Shown here in pieces: positions 34,244 through 46,589 of a DNA stretch of 64,000 nucleotides. Below the pieces are notes generated by a model. That model ran no database searches, was not told the DNA's origin, and worked only from the letters and a program-made list of their open reading frames with translations. The stretch covers positions 248,001 through 312,000 of the forward strand of contig JAGTJL010000006.1 in NCBI GenBank assembly GCA_020746875.1, read 5' to 3'. This stretch comes from Rhexocercosporidium sp. MPI-PUGE-AT-0058. Its lineage: Eukaryota; Ascomycota; Leotiomycetes; Helotiales. Both the position numbers and the translations under genes were made by a program. Position 1 is the stretch's first letter. Each line of letters begins with the position of its first letter.

Positions 34244-35994
34244 TGTTCTTTGGGATAACCGTTGCTCTAAGCTGCGTGTTTTTTGATCGTGAAGGTCAGG
34301 GATTGCAGGTGAATTCTGAGCACAATTGAGGGAGAGGAATGAACGACTGGCGTTTCCACAGCGTAGAGTCTCCTTAAAATGAGAGACAGAATCAAATTCG
34401 AGGCTGCAGAATACAAAAAAACCGAAAAGTGAGAAAAAATCAATTGATCAAACAGAGGGGGATTTCCCCAACCAATATCTACTTAACTTGCTTCCTTTAA
34501 CCAAGCTCCTTCCCAGTCAGTAGCTTTCACATGACTGCCAATTGCTCAAATTGAGGACGATTAGCTAGTTAAGTAGTCTTGTATGCAACCCGAGCTGCAC
34601 CAGATATACTCGCTAAGACGCATGAGCAATGCAAGCTGAACCTTTGAGTTTCCGTCACCTGGCTAGGGAACTCTATTATTAGAGACGAATAGTAGATGAT
34701 GGATATGATTGTTTGAGATGCGTATCTGGATGAATATCATCTACTGTACTGTATCTTGCTTTCTCATGAAAAAACAGGTGACAGAAACAGGCACTATAGG
34801 GAATGGAGGAATAACACCGACGCTGTGACAGGTGGGAAAACGCACAACAAACAAACAACCAACCAAGTCAAACGCCATCCCAGCACCACGTAATCATTCT
34901 ATTCTAAGCCCATCCCACGTCGTCTTCGTCCATGCCAGCTCGTCTCACCCTCCAAATAATCGAAACAACCCCTCAGGCCCTCCCTCCCGTCACATCTTCT
35001 CACCAATCCCAACCCCCCGCGCAGTCATCTAGAAACAAATCGAGGTTCGAGATTCCAGATTCCAGATCTCGGATTCCAGATTCGAGATCCAAGCTCTAGA
35101 TTCGTGCGTGGCTGAAGTTCGGGCCTGGAAAAATATTGGCAGTGTTAGCCGAAACGGGAGGTGTGTTTTAGAGGCGCCTTGGGATGTTTCGGGTTTGAGT
35201 CGTGGATTCGCTTGCAGTGGTGGCGGCGGGTGGCGGGTTAAGCGAAAGGGAGAAGGGAAGGAAATAGCGAGGGGTCGTGACTGGGGGTGGAATCGACGTG
35301 CGACATGGAGATTGGGGATAGCTTCATTCGGAGAATTTGGTGGATTAGGAGATGGAGGTAGTGGTATCCTGTGGGGTCTGTTCTCTTGACGATTCGTCAA
35401 TAAATCAATCAATCATCGCAGAGTGGAGTTTGTATCACAATTAAGCATAAATATTTCACCGCGTGATGAAGAAAGGGAAGAGGATTTGCTTCCAGTATAC
35501 CATATATTGTTCTAATATCTATTTGAATGTGCTCAAGTATTTACAAAAAAAGAAAAGAAAAAGGCTTTTCTCTATACCGGTATTCCCAAATTCTCTTCCA
35601 AAGGGGTATCATGTCTAAGTCTAAGTCTAAGTCCCATCTCGTCTATATTTGTAAGCTACCTGTAGTCTGTGAGAGACTGGCTAATCTGTCTGACTAACTA
35701 TACTCTGCTCACCAACTCAACCCTGTCGCTTGTTTCCAAGCCCACCTCTTCTATAAAACAAACAAAGCAAAAAAAGTGTATGTGTGAACTCACAGCGTGC
35801 CTGCGCTCTCGTGCGTATGTATGTGTATGTGGGGGTGTGTTCGGTAACGACAGGATGACCCTACGTCGTACCCTCTCTTCCCGATGTCCGCCATGCCAAT
35901 CCGTATGCCCGGGGGGTTATGATCTAATCCAATTATTTTCCAACCCAGTATCCAAGATCCTGCTCCCGTCTTTTGTCGATGCCCTTGACGTTGT
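34244..35994. other. Intergenic with a degenerate GATTCCAGA repeat
   Basis: No gene is seen in this 1.75-kb stretch between two minus-strand genes. At 35043-35102 there is an imperfect tandem run of GATTCCAGA-like units. At 35613-35634 there is a short TAAGTC hexamer repeat. Confidence 0.55.
35043..35102. repeat. Imperfect tandem repeat of GATTCCAGA-like units
   Basis: Roughly six copies of an 8-10 bp unit (GATTCCAGA, GATCTCG, GATTCGAGATC variants) lie in tandem in intergenic DNA. Confidence 0.7.
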
Positions 35995-37494
35995 TTAATG
36001 AGCATCCTCGTCGCGTCCAGGCCAACAGATCATATGACCGACGAAAGCCTTGATGTGGCAGAAGAAGACCAGGCACCATGAGAAAAATAGCACGGCAGCC
36101 ATGCCAGTGCCGACAAGTTGGATAGTAGGACTGTCGAGTCTCTCGCCGATCTTAATGGTTGCGATTGTGAAGCCGACGTTAGGGAAGACCTTCGCATACC
36201 AGTTGAGATGGAAGTCGTTGTGTGGGATACCGTCGATCATAGCGATGAAAGCCATGACAAAGAACCAGAATGCGAGAACCCAGAGAAAGATAGCCATAAC
36301 AAGGGCCATGATGGAGAACAAGTCGGGAATGAGAGCTTGATTGGAAACGCCTTGCAGCTTTGTGAAGCCATCGAAGATCTTAGTAGCTTGCACATCCTGT
36401 GCCATGTTGATGAAAGCGAGAGCCGTGAAAGCCGGTGGGCCCACGGCGATGAACATTGCTGGGCGAGAGAGGTAGGCTGGGATGCCGGAAGTGAGAAGAC
36501 GTCCGAAGTAGAGGGGGTACATGAATAGTGCCATGAAGAAGCCGAAACCTTGATATGAAAGACCAGCAACCAGCATTGGATAGGCATGCTCGGGAGGTTG
36601 TGTCTTAGCGATTGCTCCGGCGAGAGTTCCTACCAACATGGCAGGGAACATGGGGAGGACCCAGCCAGGAAGTACGTTGGTGATCTTGAGTTGCTGATTA
36701 ACGAAAATGATCTGGTAGTAAATGATGGCGTGAAGCGTAGCACAAATTGTGTAAATCCAAAATGCTATTCGAAGAGCTTCTATCAACCACGGCCCGGTGT
36801 TTGGAACGCCATACGCAACGGTGTTGGTAATCATTGTAGCGCATGTGAGCCAGAATGTAGCACTGAAAACGCCCTCGTGGAAATTGGTGAAGCAGCTGGT
36901 GAAAATTTCGGGATAGATAACGAAGCGAGCGACCATGGCAGATGTAACGCCGATAAAGAAGAAGATGTTCATGAGAAACATGAATGTACCAAGTCCAGTG
37001 AGACCGGAGAAGCGATTTGGGACGACGGAAAGAGTCAAGGCGGTTCCTCCTGTCGCCATAGTGAAGGCATACCAGGAAAATGTGAAATGCTTTAGTCGTT
37101 CCTTGAGTGTATGAGGTCCGGGAGAAATGCCGTGATGGTCATCATGGTGGGCGGCCGGCTTGGCCTCGATATCGATCTTCTCGCCCTTGAAGTCATTGAA
37201 ATGCTTCTCCATGTCGTTGTAGTCACTGTTGTATGCGGCAGGTTGTTGACCCATCATCGGTCGAGATATCTGAGGAGAAGACATTGTGTTGGCAAGACCG
37301 CTCGGAGTTGACCTGTGATATGCAGACCCGCTGACTGGAAGAGGTGGAGGAGAAGTAGATTGTTTTTCTTTGAAAAACTCGAGGGTGGCTTCGATGCTTC
37401 CGCGGATCCGGGTATCCCTCCTGTCGTCGCGGAGCACAGCCTTCTTGTAATGAACGAGTTCGTCGATGGGAGTAGGGCCGGCCTGATAAGACAT
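35995..37494 (-). CDS. C4-dicarboxylate / malic acid carrier, Mae1-type (SLAC1/TDT family)
   Basis: A single exon of 499 residues. An N-terminal cytosolic tail of about 115 residues includes DDRRDTRIRGSIEATLEFFKE, a Pro/Ser-rich part and a His-rich AAHHDDHHG. It precedes about ten membrane helices of the tellurite-resistance/dicarboxylate transporter fold. Motifs include LKHFTFSWYAFTMATGGTAL at the first helix, PALL-type loops such as LPMFPAMLVGTLAG, and YQGFGFFMALFMYPLYFGRL. Mae1-type proteins move malate and related acids across the plasma membrane; SLAC1-type relatives act as anion channels. The start at 37494 (MSYQAGPTPIDEL) is the first ATG; the frame extends a little upstream without one. 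Confidence 0.9.
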   Translation of the reverse strand: MSYQAGPTPIDELVHYKKAVLRDDRRDTRIRGSIEATLEFFKEKQSTSPPPLPVSGSAYHRSTPSGLANTMSSPQISRPMMGQQPAAYNSDYNDMEKHFNDFKGEKIDIEAKPAAHHDDHHGISPGPHTLKERLKHFTFSWYAFTMATGGTALTLSVVPNRFSGLTGLGTFMFLMNIFFFIGVTSAMVARFVIYPEIFTSCFTNFHEGVFSATFWLTCATMITNTVAYGVPNTGPWLIEALRIAFWIYTICATLHAIIYYQIIFVNQQLKITNVLPGWVLPMFPAMLVGTLAGAIAKTQPPEHAYPMLVAGLSYQGFGFFMALFMYPLYFGRLLTSGIPAYLSRPAMFIAVGPPAFTALAFINMAQDVQATKIFDGFTKLQGVSNQALIPDLFSIMALVMAIFLWVLAFWFFVMAFIAMIDGIPHNDFHLNWYAKVFPNVGFTIATIKIGERLDSPTIQLVGTGMAAVLFFSWCLVFFCHIKAFVGHMICWPGRDEDAH

Positions 37495-39214
37495 AATGAA
37501 ATGAAGAGCAACGCTGGGCAAATTAATTATAAGAGGGGAACCATCGCATGATTAAGTCGTCGTTGGGAGCAGCAGCGACGGACCCATTAGATATCAATAG
37601 CCACTGGCCTGTTCACCTCACGGTCGCCCTAAGCCTGTTGAATCACACCCAAAACGATATCAAAGGGGATACTCATGGTTCTGAGCACGTAGTGGGTCCG
37701 TTTGAACGATATATAACAGCCAAGTAAGGACGCAAACGTGGAAGAGCCTCAAGATCGAGCTCTGGAAATGGAAGGCCAAGAGATAACGGACTTGGATTGG
37801 TGTAGGCGAGTGTCGTGGAAGGCTTCCAATTGGCAGACTGCAGGCGTCAATGCTGCCAAGATGCGCAAAGAGTGTTTCCCTCGTTTGCTCCCGTTAGAGA
37901 TTTCGAATTTTCGGTGCTCGAAATAGGAACATATCCACCGGAATACTTGGCAGGGGCGTGCGCGAGGCTGGGCGCGAGCCTCTCGCCTCAAGGCTGGGCA
38001 GCAACAACGGCCATTACCCATGCACTGTGGATGCTCACAGCCTACCACTGCCTGTAGGAAGCGTCAATTGGAACCGCGAGGTAACGGAGGTTGGTGGAGA
38101 CAGCCTCGAGGCTCTGGAACTCCAAGGCTCTGGGCATATGTTCGTGGGGGCTCTGATCGACCGGTACTCGCGCGTAGCGTGTATCGTACACGTGGGTCTT
38201 CCTTGGCTATGACCAAAACACCACCAACCCGATTCTCTCCGACATTGTTGTCCTCCCAATGTTCTCGTGCCAAGGTATAAATTCACATGCATCTAGTTTG
38301 GGAATGCCATCTGTGGAGCCCTTCATGGCTTGCACTGTCGAGGACTCAAGGCTGTGAACTGATAAGAGACGTTGGGCAAGGCCTGGCCCACTCAAGTCTA
38401 GGCCAATTTGTTGTGACGAAGGCGCTTATAGCCAGGGGGATTGTTCCAAAGATCTAAGTGATCTTCTCGTTAAGGAAGGTAAGAGATCGCCCAGTTACTT
38501 GAAGCTGGCGAAGAGGTCTTGCCCAGCACTTGCCCAGCTGTTGCAGAATGGAACTCGCATCCAGTAGCCACTTCAAAATCCCATGCTCAAGCCAAGCAGC
38601 AACACAACAGGCAGACGCAGCATGTTTGTTTCAATGCCTAGGCGCCCAGATATTGCACTGTGTTAACGATGGCGACGGCGAGTTTGAGCACCTCGCCATG
38701 AAGCTCCGAGAGTTCCAACTTTTGGATCGCAAAAAAGACCAAACGTCATCGCAATCTGTGGTAATAAGACGAAGACCCGTCCTCATTTCTTGCACTGGCA
38801 GAAAGAAGAGATTTTCTGACCTTCAAGACATTATCGGGCATCAACTAAACCGTTCGCAGTGAAGATATTCTGAAAGTCGATTCGGGAGGATGCGGCCCCA
38901 CACAGAAAAAGGGGCTCAGATATCTGAAGATTTGCACGGACAGAATCGTAGATAAAGACAGAATTCCCAACATCCTTTCCTCTAACTAGGCAGAACAAGA
39001 AGAAAAGTTACAGGGAAGAACTTTCCTGGCCGTGCTGCTAATTTCGCCGAGATATCGGGCAGGTTCAACAACACCATACCACTGGTAGGGAGATTTGGTT
39101 CTTGTCACCTCATGGAACTCAAGAGTGACTTGTCTCAACATCAAACCTAAGAAATCAAAACAGCTTCGAATCAAGATAAAAAAATGCCGATGCTTGGAAG
39201 TGCCTCGCAAAGAA
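37495..39214. other. Intergenic, no gene seen
   Basis: Upstream of the dicarboxylate carrier and downstream of the EasG-like reductase. Several mid-sized open frames exist on both strands (for example 37749-38048 minus and 38530-38862 plus), but none shows a domain, good splice sites or a convincing composition. Confidence 0.5.
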
Positions 39215-40241
39215 TTACTGCCAAGTGGTCTTGTTCTCTTGGATGTAGGCATCGAGGGTCTTCGGGGGTCGGCCCGTGATCTGCTCCACAGCATCATTTG
39301 TCATCTCTTCGCTCCCGTTCGACGTGTTGAGCTCGAGCCAGGTCATGAAGCCTGCTGCTGCTTGTGGAAGCCCGATCTTCATGTATTGCTGGATGTTCTG
39401 TTCTTGGTTGAGCCTAACATGTTTAATATCGCGATCTAAAGCTTTGCTGAATTTTGCTGCGGCCTAGGAGCAACGTTAACATCATTTAGCAAACTTTTAG
39501 CAAGTACAAGCATACCTCGTCATAGGTGAAGAGTTCTGGTCCTAAAACTCTGACTGTCTCGCCAGGTACCTCCGCATCAGTCAGTGCATGAAATGCCACG
39601 GCGGCAATATCATCAGCACTGATGAAGGGGATCTTTCCATCGCCGCAGGCCGTGTAGATTTTACCCTCGTCCTTGATCGTGGCGGGGTATTGCCATTCAG
39701 CAAAGTTTTCTGCAGGTTTATCAATGGCAAGAAACTCTACTATTAATAGTTGACTTACCCATAACCCAGGACGCCCGCAGTACGCAGTACTCAACACCGA
39801 TCTGATCCAAGTGCTCCCAGATCTTGCCGGCGACTGGCACTCCCTTCTCAGCCGTCGTGCCCGAGAATAGGACAAATCTCTTGACCCCGTGTTTCTGAAC
39901 TGCGTAATCAACAAAGGCATTGGTGGGTGTGACTGGATCTGCGTTCTCAGGCATGACAATGTATATGGCCGATACCTTCTCTCCTTTGATAGAAGGGTGC
40001 TGGAACGGACTCTCGTATGTGGACTCGTCGAGCCAGTCGCTACAAACAGTCAATGACTTCTCTGGGTATAAAGGTGCATCATCAATAACACGTATACTGA
40101 CAATTTTGCAACTGGCAATTCATCCGAAGACGCAGAGCCTCCCTTGCGAGAAGTCATGATGAATGGGATTTTTGCATCCTTGAGAATACGACCAAGTCGC
40201 ATCGAGGTCTTGCCTTTGCCGCCGGTGAGAAGGATTGCCAT
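39215..40241 (-). CDS. NmrA-like NAD(P)-binding reductase, related to EasG/FgaFS-type enzymes
   Basis: Four exons (40102-40241, 39759-40039, 39516-39709, 39215-39463) give 287 residues. It opens with a Rossmann nucleotide-binding motif (MAILLTGGKGKTS) and continues with VAKFDWLDESTYESPF, VYIVMP-type and GVKRFVLFSGTTAE segments, and WVMENFAEW. These are typical of the atypical short-chain dehydrogenase group that includes ergot-alkaloid enzymes EasG and FgaFS, which reduce iminium intermediates. No other ergot-alkaloid gene (prenyltransferase, EasA, EasD) is near, so an alkaloid role is not supported; the same fold occurs in many general detoxifying reductases. ATG 40241 is chosen because it begins directly at the Rossmann strand; the longer frame adds a Gln/Ser-rich leader without homology. 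Confidence 0.9.
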
Positions 40242-40368
40242 TGCTGATGCTTGGGTTTGATGTTGAGATTGATGTTGAAGTTTTGATGATGATGATGAGA
40301 TGTTCACTCAATGGTTGAGATGTTCGAGGTGATTGATGACCAGACATTTCAATGGAGTTGTTCGTCTG

Positions 40369-40375
40369 TTATATA
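40369..40375 (-). promoter_or_regulatory. TATA box of the EasG-like reductase gene
   Basis: TATATAA on the minus strand lies about 130 bp upstream of the start codon at 40241, at a usual distance for a fungal core promoter. Confidence 0.5.
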
Positions 40376-41998
40376 CCTGTCCTTCAAGCACCTAGCTCGG
40401 TCAAGATGTTTTCCCCGCGGACAAAACAAAGAAGTATTTTCCAAAGACCGGCTCCCACGAGCTCGAGGTAGGATGCGTGCATGATGACAAAAGGGTGGTC
40501 TTCTTGACCAATGGATCTACATCAATGGATGTAAGCAATATCCAATGTCAAGACCTAAATGCGACATGAGGGCGTACGGCATCACGTGAACGGAGGCGGG
40601 TTTTGGAGCGGGTTTAGAGGGCTAGTGCCTTCCGCCGCTGAAAGCGAGCAGGTTCCTGTATTACTGTTTGTCATCTGAAGTGCTCTTTCTTGGGTCTTTA
40701 TATCGAAAGGTCCTTCGTCCTGGTTTGCAATCAATTGTCTCGGTTTTGTGATGATCAACTGGTCCAGGCCCGACTCGATATTGAAAAGTGAGACTTCCTT
40801 GATGCATCCAATCAATGCAACAGCAGACTAAGACCACTTGTATATATCGAATACGAATATCCCTATTCATTCAATAGCATCATCTCCAACGGCTCGTTCC
40901 ATCGTCATGCTCCTTCGGGCCGTGTTTGCGTGGTCTAGTCGAGACTGCTATCCAATCCAGCCGTCCTGGTGTCGATGCCTTCTTGTCCCGGCCCGGGTCC
41001 ATGGGGGTAGCAACGGCTACTTCGGGTCGCCCGTAGATATTTGAATCGAGCAACTCGGCTGTTCGAAGAGGGTGTAGGAAGATCTGGAAGAAAAACGGGA
41101 AAGAAAAGAGAAGAGGTGGGATTATCTAGGGCTCGAGAGTCATGGGCGACAACCTTTTGCCTCGTACCATACCAAGACAACTAGCGCCCCCCCTGTAACT
41201 GGGGTTAGCGTGTCTCTCCACATCCTTCTTTGCGCTCCTCCAGGTTTCACGGTCCGATCTTCACACACCTCGCAAACAATGCCTTCCCTCTGTAGTTAGA
41301 TAGGTCAACTTTATTTTAACTCTATTTGCATAGTCTGATTGGCAGCTTCGTGGGTATATCCTCAGAACTACCCAGCAGCTTTTCTGTCTTTCTTTGGGAG
41401 AGGAAAATGAGATTGAGAGATTTGCTCAAGAGACCAAGCAGTTTCATGCGTTGCGATGCCTAGATATTTGACATCTTAGGATTTTGAGATGACATGATTT
41501 GTGGTGTTGCCAAGGCTGGGCCTCGATTAACATTTCTGCCAATGCGTTTGAAGGCTTGGAAGATACCGTGTGCTAGGGGGTCAACTAAGTCCGTATTTCT
41601 TGGAGCCCAGGAACTTAAGGGTATAAACTTTGGGAGGGAGACGTGGATTAGAGCGAACACGCGGAAAAAGGTTTGCACTGTATCAGGCTCTGGATGCAGT
41701 CTTGGACTGAAGCCTTAAGTGCGCGTTGAAAAAGGAATTGATTCGCTAAACGCCCGCTGATAAGTCGCTCCAAAGCCTTACAATTTTCTCCTGAAGAACG
41801 GCGCTAACTGGCCAAACGATGACCCCGAAATCTAACACAGATCCTCAAATCATGAGCTGATGTTCCCATCCCACGCCCGAAGCAAAAACCCAAGAGCGCT
41901 AAAGGAAGACGAAGGCATGTTTTGCCTACCGAATACCAAGCCCGCCCCAAACTTCCATCCCTTCTTTCACCATAACACCCCATCCCAACTTTTACCAC
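40376..41998. other. Intergenic, no gene seen
   Basis: Upstream of the EasG-like reductase and 3' of the Fungal_N-like gene. Short open frames only; no repeats of note. Confidence 0.5.
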
Positions 41999-42715
41999 CT
42001 ACATTTTCCGATCATACCCTTTCCCCTGCCCAGCCTTCCCAAAATCCTCATCCTGCATCTCCAAAACAGCAGTAATATCAGGTTCATTCTTAACGACCCA
42101 ATGAAGCAACTGCTTCAACCTGGCATCATGCCTCCACAAATCCTCCTCGCCCACCCCCCTCCTCATGAGAATCTGATTAACCTCCCTCCATACCACCGGG
42201 TCATTTGTCTCATGCGCCGCCAAGACAGCCATACTCCTCTCCCCCGTTCTCTCCTCCCTCACCTCCTCCAGCAACAACCTCTCCATCCGCCCCAGCACCG
42301 GCTCCTGCCTGCCCAGCGGCGAAAGCCCCAGACTCCTAACGAACTTCTCCACATCGCTCACCTCAATCCTAAGTTCCCTCTTCAGCGCCTTGAGCGACGC
42401 GCGTTTCCGACCGTAGCGGAACCACCGCGTCCACGCTGACATGGAAGCCCTCTTCATGTTATCCTGGATATCACACAGCGTGTTGCCCACCGAATCTACG
42501 ATCCCGAGCCATTCTCTCCGCCGGTCCTGACACCGCTGCCGCAGTATCGAGAAGGGGTTCTTGGCTTGCAGTTCCAGCTCGTGGAGGAGTTGCGAGAGAG
42601 ATTGCAGGTTGGATTGGAGATCTAAGAATTTCTTGGGCGCTGTACGTGCGCTGCTTAGGATGTTGGATACTAGTTGGCTGGCGGCGTGGAAGTCTTCGGT
42701 GCTAAATTCGGACAT
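41999..42715 (-). CDS. All-helical hypothetical protein, Fungal_N-like
   Basis: A single exon of 238 residues. The N-terminal 60 residues (FHAASQLVSNILSSARTAPKKFLDLQSNLQSLSQLLHELEL region) form amphipathic heptads. These resemble the Fungal_N domain placed at the head of many fungal NOD-like receptors and of some solo proteins. The middle is basic (RWFRYGRKRASLKALKREL), and the rest is helical with no enzyme motif, membrane segment or signal peptide. There is no NACHT, NB-ARC or repeat domain, so this would be a stand-alone adaptor-like form. The HET locus lies 4 kb away, but a link is not shown. The family assignment is tentative. Confidence 0.7.
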   Translation of the reverse strand: MSEFSTEDFHAASQLVSNILSSARTAPKKFLDLQSNLQSLSQLLHELELQAKNPFSILRQRCQDRRREWLGIVDSVGNTLCDIQDNMKRASMSAWTRWFRYGRKRASLKALKRELRIEVSDVEKFVRSLGLSPLGRQEPVLGRMERLLLEEVREERTGERSMAVLAAHETNDPVVWREVNQILMRRGVGEEDLWRHDARLKQLLHWVVKNEPDITAVLEMQDEDFGKAGQGKGYDRKM

Positions 42716-44177
42716 TTTGGCGAGGGGCTGTGTGTGGTGGGGGAATTGGAATCTGCTGGGGAATGTGAAGCTAAAAGCTTACTTGGTTCTTGAGGTAGCT
42801 GTAGGCTGACTCGTTGTCTTGAAGTGTGGGTTAAACTGCCTAGAAAACACAGCCTGCTGCTGATGAACACGCAATGGGAAAAGAAATCTGAAATACAGAA
42901 TACGGAAGGTGGAAAGAAAGCAATGGAACACAGAGTTTCGGGCACTTTTGAAGAGCTGTGAAATGTAAGAGTAACTCATCATCGGATCCCGCGGGGTTTC
43001 TGACATCAGCCTTCCACGGATATGGAGATTTCACAGGACGGATTTCTGAATGGCTTACGCGGTTTTCGGACTCTCGGTATGGCACTGGTGAGCTTCTGAG
43101 TTCTAATCATCATCTTGCTGAGGGGATGAGAGATGTTAGTTAGCCCATTTGAAAAGCGATGAAGACGATGAAGGCGAAGAAGCCAACCAACACGAAACTA
43201 AAAACTGAGAATGCTGAGTGGTTTGCTGACAGGACAGTCACGTGGCAAGCCCTTGGGTGTTTTCGGGCATAACTGCAGCCTAGGCAACCGAGGCTCCTGT
43301 CCATGTCAACATTTTATTCAACAGGATGAATAACCTTCAGCTGCATACCCGCAAATGGCAATACTTGAGATGTCAAGTCAAAAAACTTCACACATCCAGA
43401 TTCCAAACCCATCCCCGTGATAGCCCGTTATCACCAAAGATCCACCGCATCAGCCACAATCACAGTGGAGCCTATCACGGCAGTCATGATGTCAGCCCAG
43501 CACTATCGAGACACTGCCACGGGGATAAGGTTCTGCCACCACGCCACCAAGTACACGTTGGGTAGAGTAGATTTCAAACCTCTTAATTCGTTGTCCTGCC
43601 CGCCAAAATCTGGAGATAGAGTTAGCCAACGCGTCCGTCGTGTGCAGCTTCAGTCGCTGGTGGTAGTTTGGATGACGGCGTCGGTATTTGATATAAATCC
43701 ACGCCCTAGGTATGAATCTAAGGTGTGAGAGTGGAGAGAGCTTCAGCCACATTCTTGATTTTGCGCATCGCGATGCGCAAGAAGGGTCTTTGTTATGGGT
43801 TCTTGCCAAGGGGCAAGCATTGGCTCAGCGTAAGTTTGGAGGCAGTGTCGTCAACATGATGCGGTCGATTCTGATTCCAAGTGGTCGCTACCAGAATTTC
43901 TCGACTGGTACAGGCTGTTTGGCAGAGTATAAGCCATGCTATGAGCTATGCTCGGGAGGACTTAGCCGTGCCAGCGGTCTTGGCACCTTCGTATGGCAAG
44001 GGTGAGGTGAATATCGTCGCTCGTCATCCCATACAAAACAGGGCATCCATCCCCACCTTCTTCAACATTCTTTGTTTGCTTTCAACACCTTGAAACGTAC
44101 ATCTTCTAAATCAATTCCTCCTTTCAACTTACAATACTTCACGAACAAATACAACGACAGCATCATCTACAATCGTC
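42716..44177. other. Divergent intergenic region
   Basis: Between the Fungal_N-like gene (minus) and the RCR gene (plus), so it carries both promoters. Open frames here are short and unspliced, and I see no gene. Confidence 0.5.
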
Positions 44178-44797
44178 ATGATTCTCCCAAGAGGTGTACA
44201 GCTCCCAAGAGCGGAAGATGCTCTCAATCTCGTAGCTCGTCAGGTCTACTACGGTCGAAGATGGTATGCACGCGCTCAACATTCCCAGCTCCTACACACT
44301 CGCCTTCCATTGCCCTTACATATCGCATATGCCCAAACTTAACTCGACAAAGAGAAATATGAATTAAAGCTAACAATAATCAGTAACCCAAGATACCAAA
44401 ACTGCCGCAGCGCATTCAACAGATGGGGACGTTGGGTCCTAGCCGGTATCCTGATCCTCCTAGCAATCTTCCTCCTCTTCATCATCCTGTAAGCACACAC
44501 TCTCCTCCCTTCCCCTTCCACCAAGCAAGAAGACCAAGAAGCCTAACACTCCCAAAAAGATGTTGCGCCAAACGCCGCAAGCGTCGCGCAGCCCTACATT
44601 CCACGCCTATGACAGCACCAGTCGGCAACGCAGGTTACAACTCAGGCTACAACAACGGCGGTGGTTACAACAACACCCAGCAATACGCTCCTCCTGCTGG
44701 CGCACCTCCTCCTCAGTATGGCAATGCGGGGTATAATAATGGTTACTATGGTCAGCAGAATGGGATCGCGCAGCCGCAGAATGCGTATGTGAAGTAG
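44178..44797 (+). CDS. RCR-family membrane protein (chitin deposition / Congo-red resistance type)
   Basis: Three exons (44178-44263, 44384-44488, 44560-44797) give 142 residues. The order is a short N-terminus with CNPRYQNCRSAFNRWGRW, one membrane helix (VLAGILILLAIFLLFIIL), and an immediate CC followed by a basic CCAKRRKRRAA patch. A low-complexity Tyr/Asn/Gly/Gln tail follows. This cysteine-tryptophan-TM-CC-basic layout is that of the RCR family. Yeast Rcr1/Rcr2 act in the endomembrane system and influence chitin deposition and plasma-membrane protein turnover. The tail has an APPAGAPPPQY stretch that could serve WW-domain (Rsp5-type) binding, as known for yeast Rcr1. The family role is established; this copy's role is inferred. 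Confidence 0.85.
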
Positions 44798-46589
44798 AGG
44801 ATCGTGGGGATATTGGGTTGAGAATGGATCGCCAAGGGAATGGGATGGGTGGGCTGGACTAGGTGATGATTATGAGAATATGGGATACGGCGTTTCGGTA
44901 ATCCTCTGTGTACATTTGAACGAAGGGAATAGGATTGGCTAGGGTGAGGTGTGTGATAGTGCAGAAATACAAAATGCGTGGCGCATATCTCAGCCAGGTG
45001 TCAGCTACTTCAACTTCATTCGCATTCCAAGTTCTCCAAGGTGTCTTCCACGTACCCTTTCTTCCACTGAACTTTAGCTTGACTTTTGACTTAAAACTGC
45101 AGAGAGCTACCTGGGTATGGATGGAAGATCGGTAAAGCTTTACACGGTAGCTTTGAGATTCAAACCCCCTCCCCCAACAAAGACAGAGTTTACTGGCGTC
45201 CCCCACCACCCACCACGTAGGTAGAAACTTCCAAGGGCACATGTCTTCTGACTCAATCTTACTTTCTACTTTTTTTTGGCTTTTTGTTGTTGATTTTGGT
45301 TTTACTTGGGTGGTATTCGTAATACACATTCCTAGAAAGAAAGGAAGAGTTTGGGACTGGCAGAGAGAGGGGGGCTTCTGACGTCATCTGTTAGCTCACT
45401 CATTCATTCACAACTTCATTCTCCTCCTCCTCCTCCTGTCTTTGATTTCCTTCTCTTCCTCGCGGTCTTAGCCGAGTCTCAGAGAACTCCACGTATCTCC
45501 GCCATCTTGAACGCTTGACTTTAATATCCAAACGTATCTCACCTTTTTCTTCAACACTCGTCGTTTATTTACTTTCTCCGATTCTCCTCGGTAGAGTAGC
45601 GACCTCAACCAGGAAGACGGAGTTACCAGCGGGTCTAGGCTACAACGTTCTTGGTAGGATTACTGTCGGTTTCAGTTCCATTTAATCGTTAATCAATAAC
45701 CATGAACCTAGATCCGGACCAAGACATAAAGATAAAATGACGAAAAAGCAAATGCTTACTCATTAACTTCACCAGTGCTCGAGAGAGAAAAAAGAACCTT
45801 CCTTCGGCCCAGCGGGTTCGTAAATGGACTTTTCATTAAGGTTTAAGGCAGTATAGGGGTATGTCTGGAAGATGAGAGTAAGATAAGAGAAGGCTTGAAG
45901 GTAAATGTTAAAGAAGGGCACATGTATACTCAAAATGAATAAGTTAAGTCCCCATTTCCGGAATAGACACCTAATGAATCCACCACTTGCCTACCTGAGT
46001 CACTGACTAATCCTCTTCCCCCATCAGCACACCACTCAGTCCAAAATGAAAACTAGGTAAGGTCAATACAGTCGCTTGTAAAATCGGCTTCCCTTCTGTC
46101 CCCTACTCGCGAGAAGATTTTCACCCTACCTAGGTAGCAGGAGAGCCAAGCGTAGCATAATGTGATATAGACAGCACACTTTGTATTACGAAGTAGAATC
46201 GACCCAGTGAACCAAGGGGGGATCTATAATTTCCCAATGGTCAATTCGTATTAGGAAAGATATCAAGACGTCTTTGTACAGAAATAGGTGGGCTTATCAC
46301 GTGGCTTCAAAATGGTAGCACTTCCAGACGATGCTAAGTATAGGGTTGACCAGAGATTACCCCTCCTTTGGCACCACCACATAACACAGTAATTGGTATC
46401 CAGTATCGTCCCCTTCACCTTCATGAAGGAACAGCTAGCAAAGCCTCTTGAGGAGGTGGCTAAGATATAATTTTCCCTCCCTGGTGGCTTCGAACAAATG
46501 CCTGACGGGCGGGTGCTGCAAGTTGCAAGACAAATCACCCAACGGGATCTTCTGAGGCGACTAAAAGTCGAGAAACATTCCTGCAAGCA
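44798..46589. other. Intergenic, no gene seen
   Basis: Contains a CTC trinucleotide run near 45420-45436 and C/T-rich DNA up to 45500. No coding structure was found; the minus frames at 44859-45329 and 46263-46586 lack domains. Confidence 0.5.
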
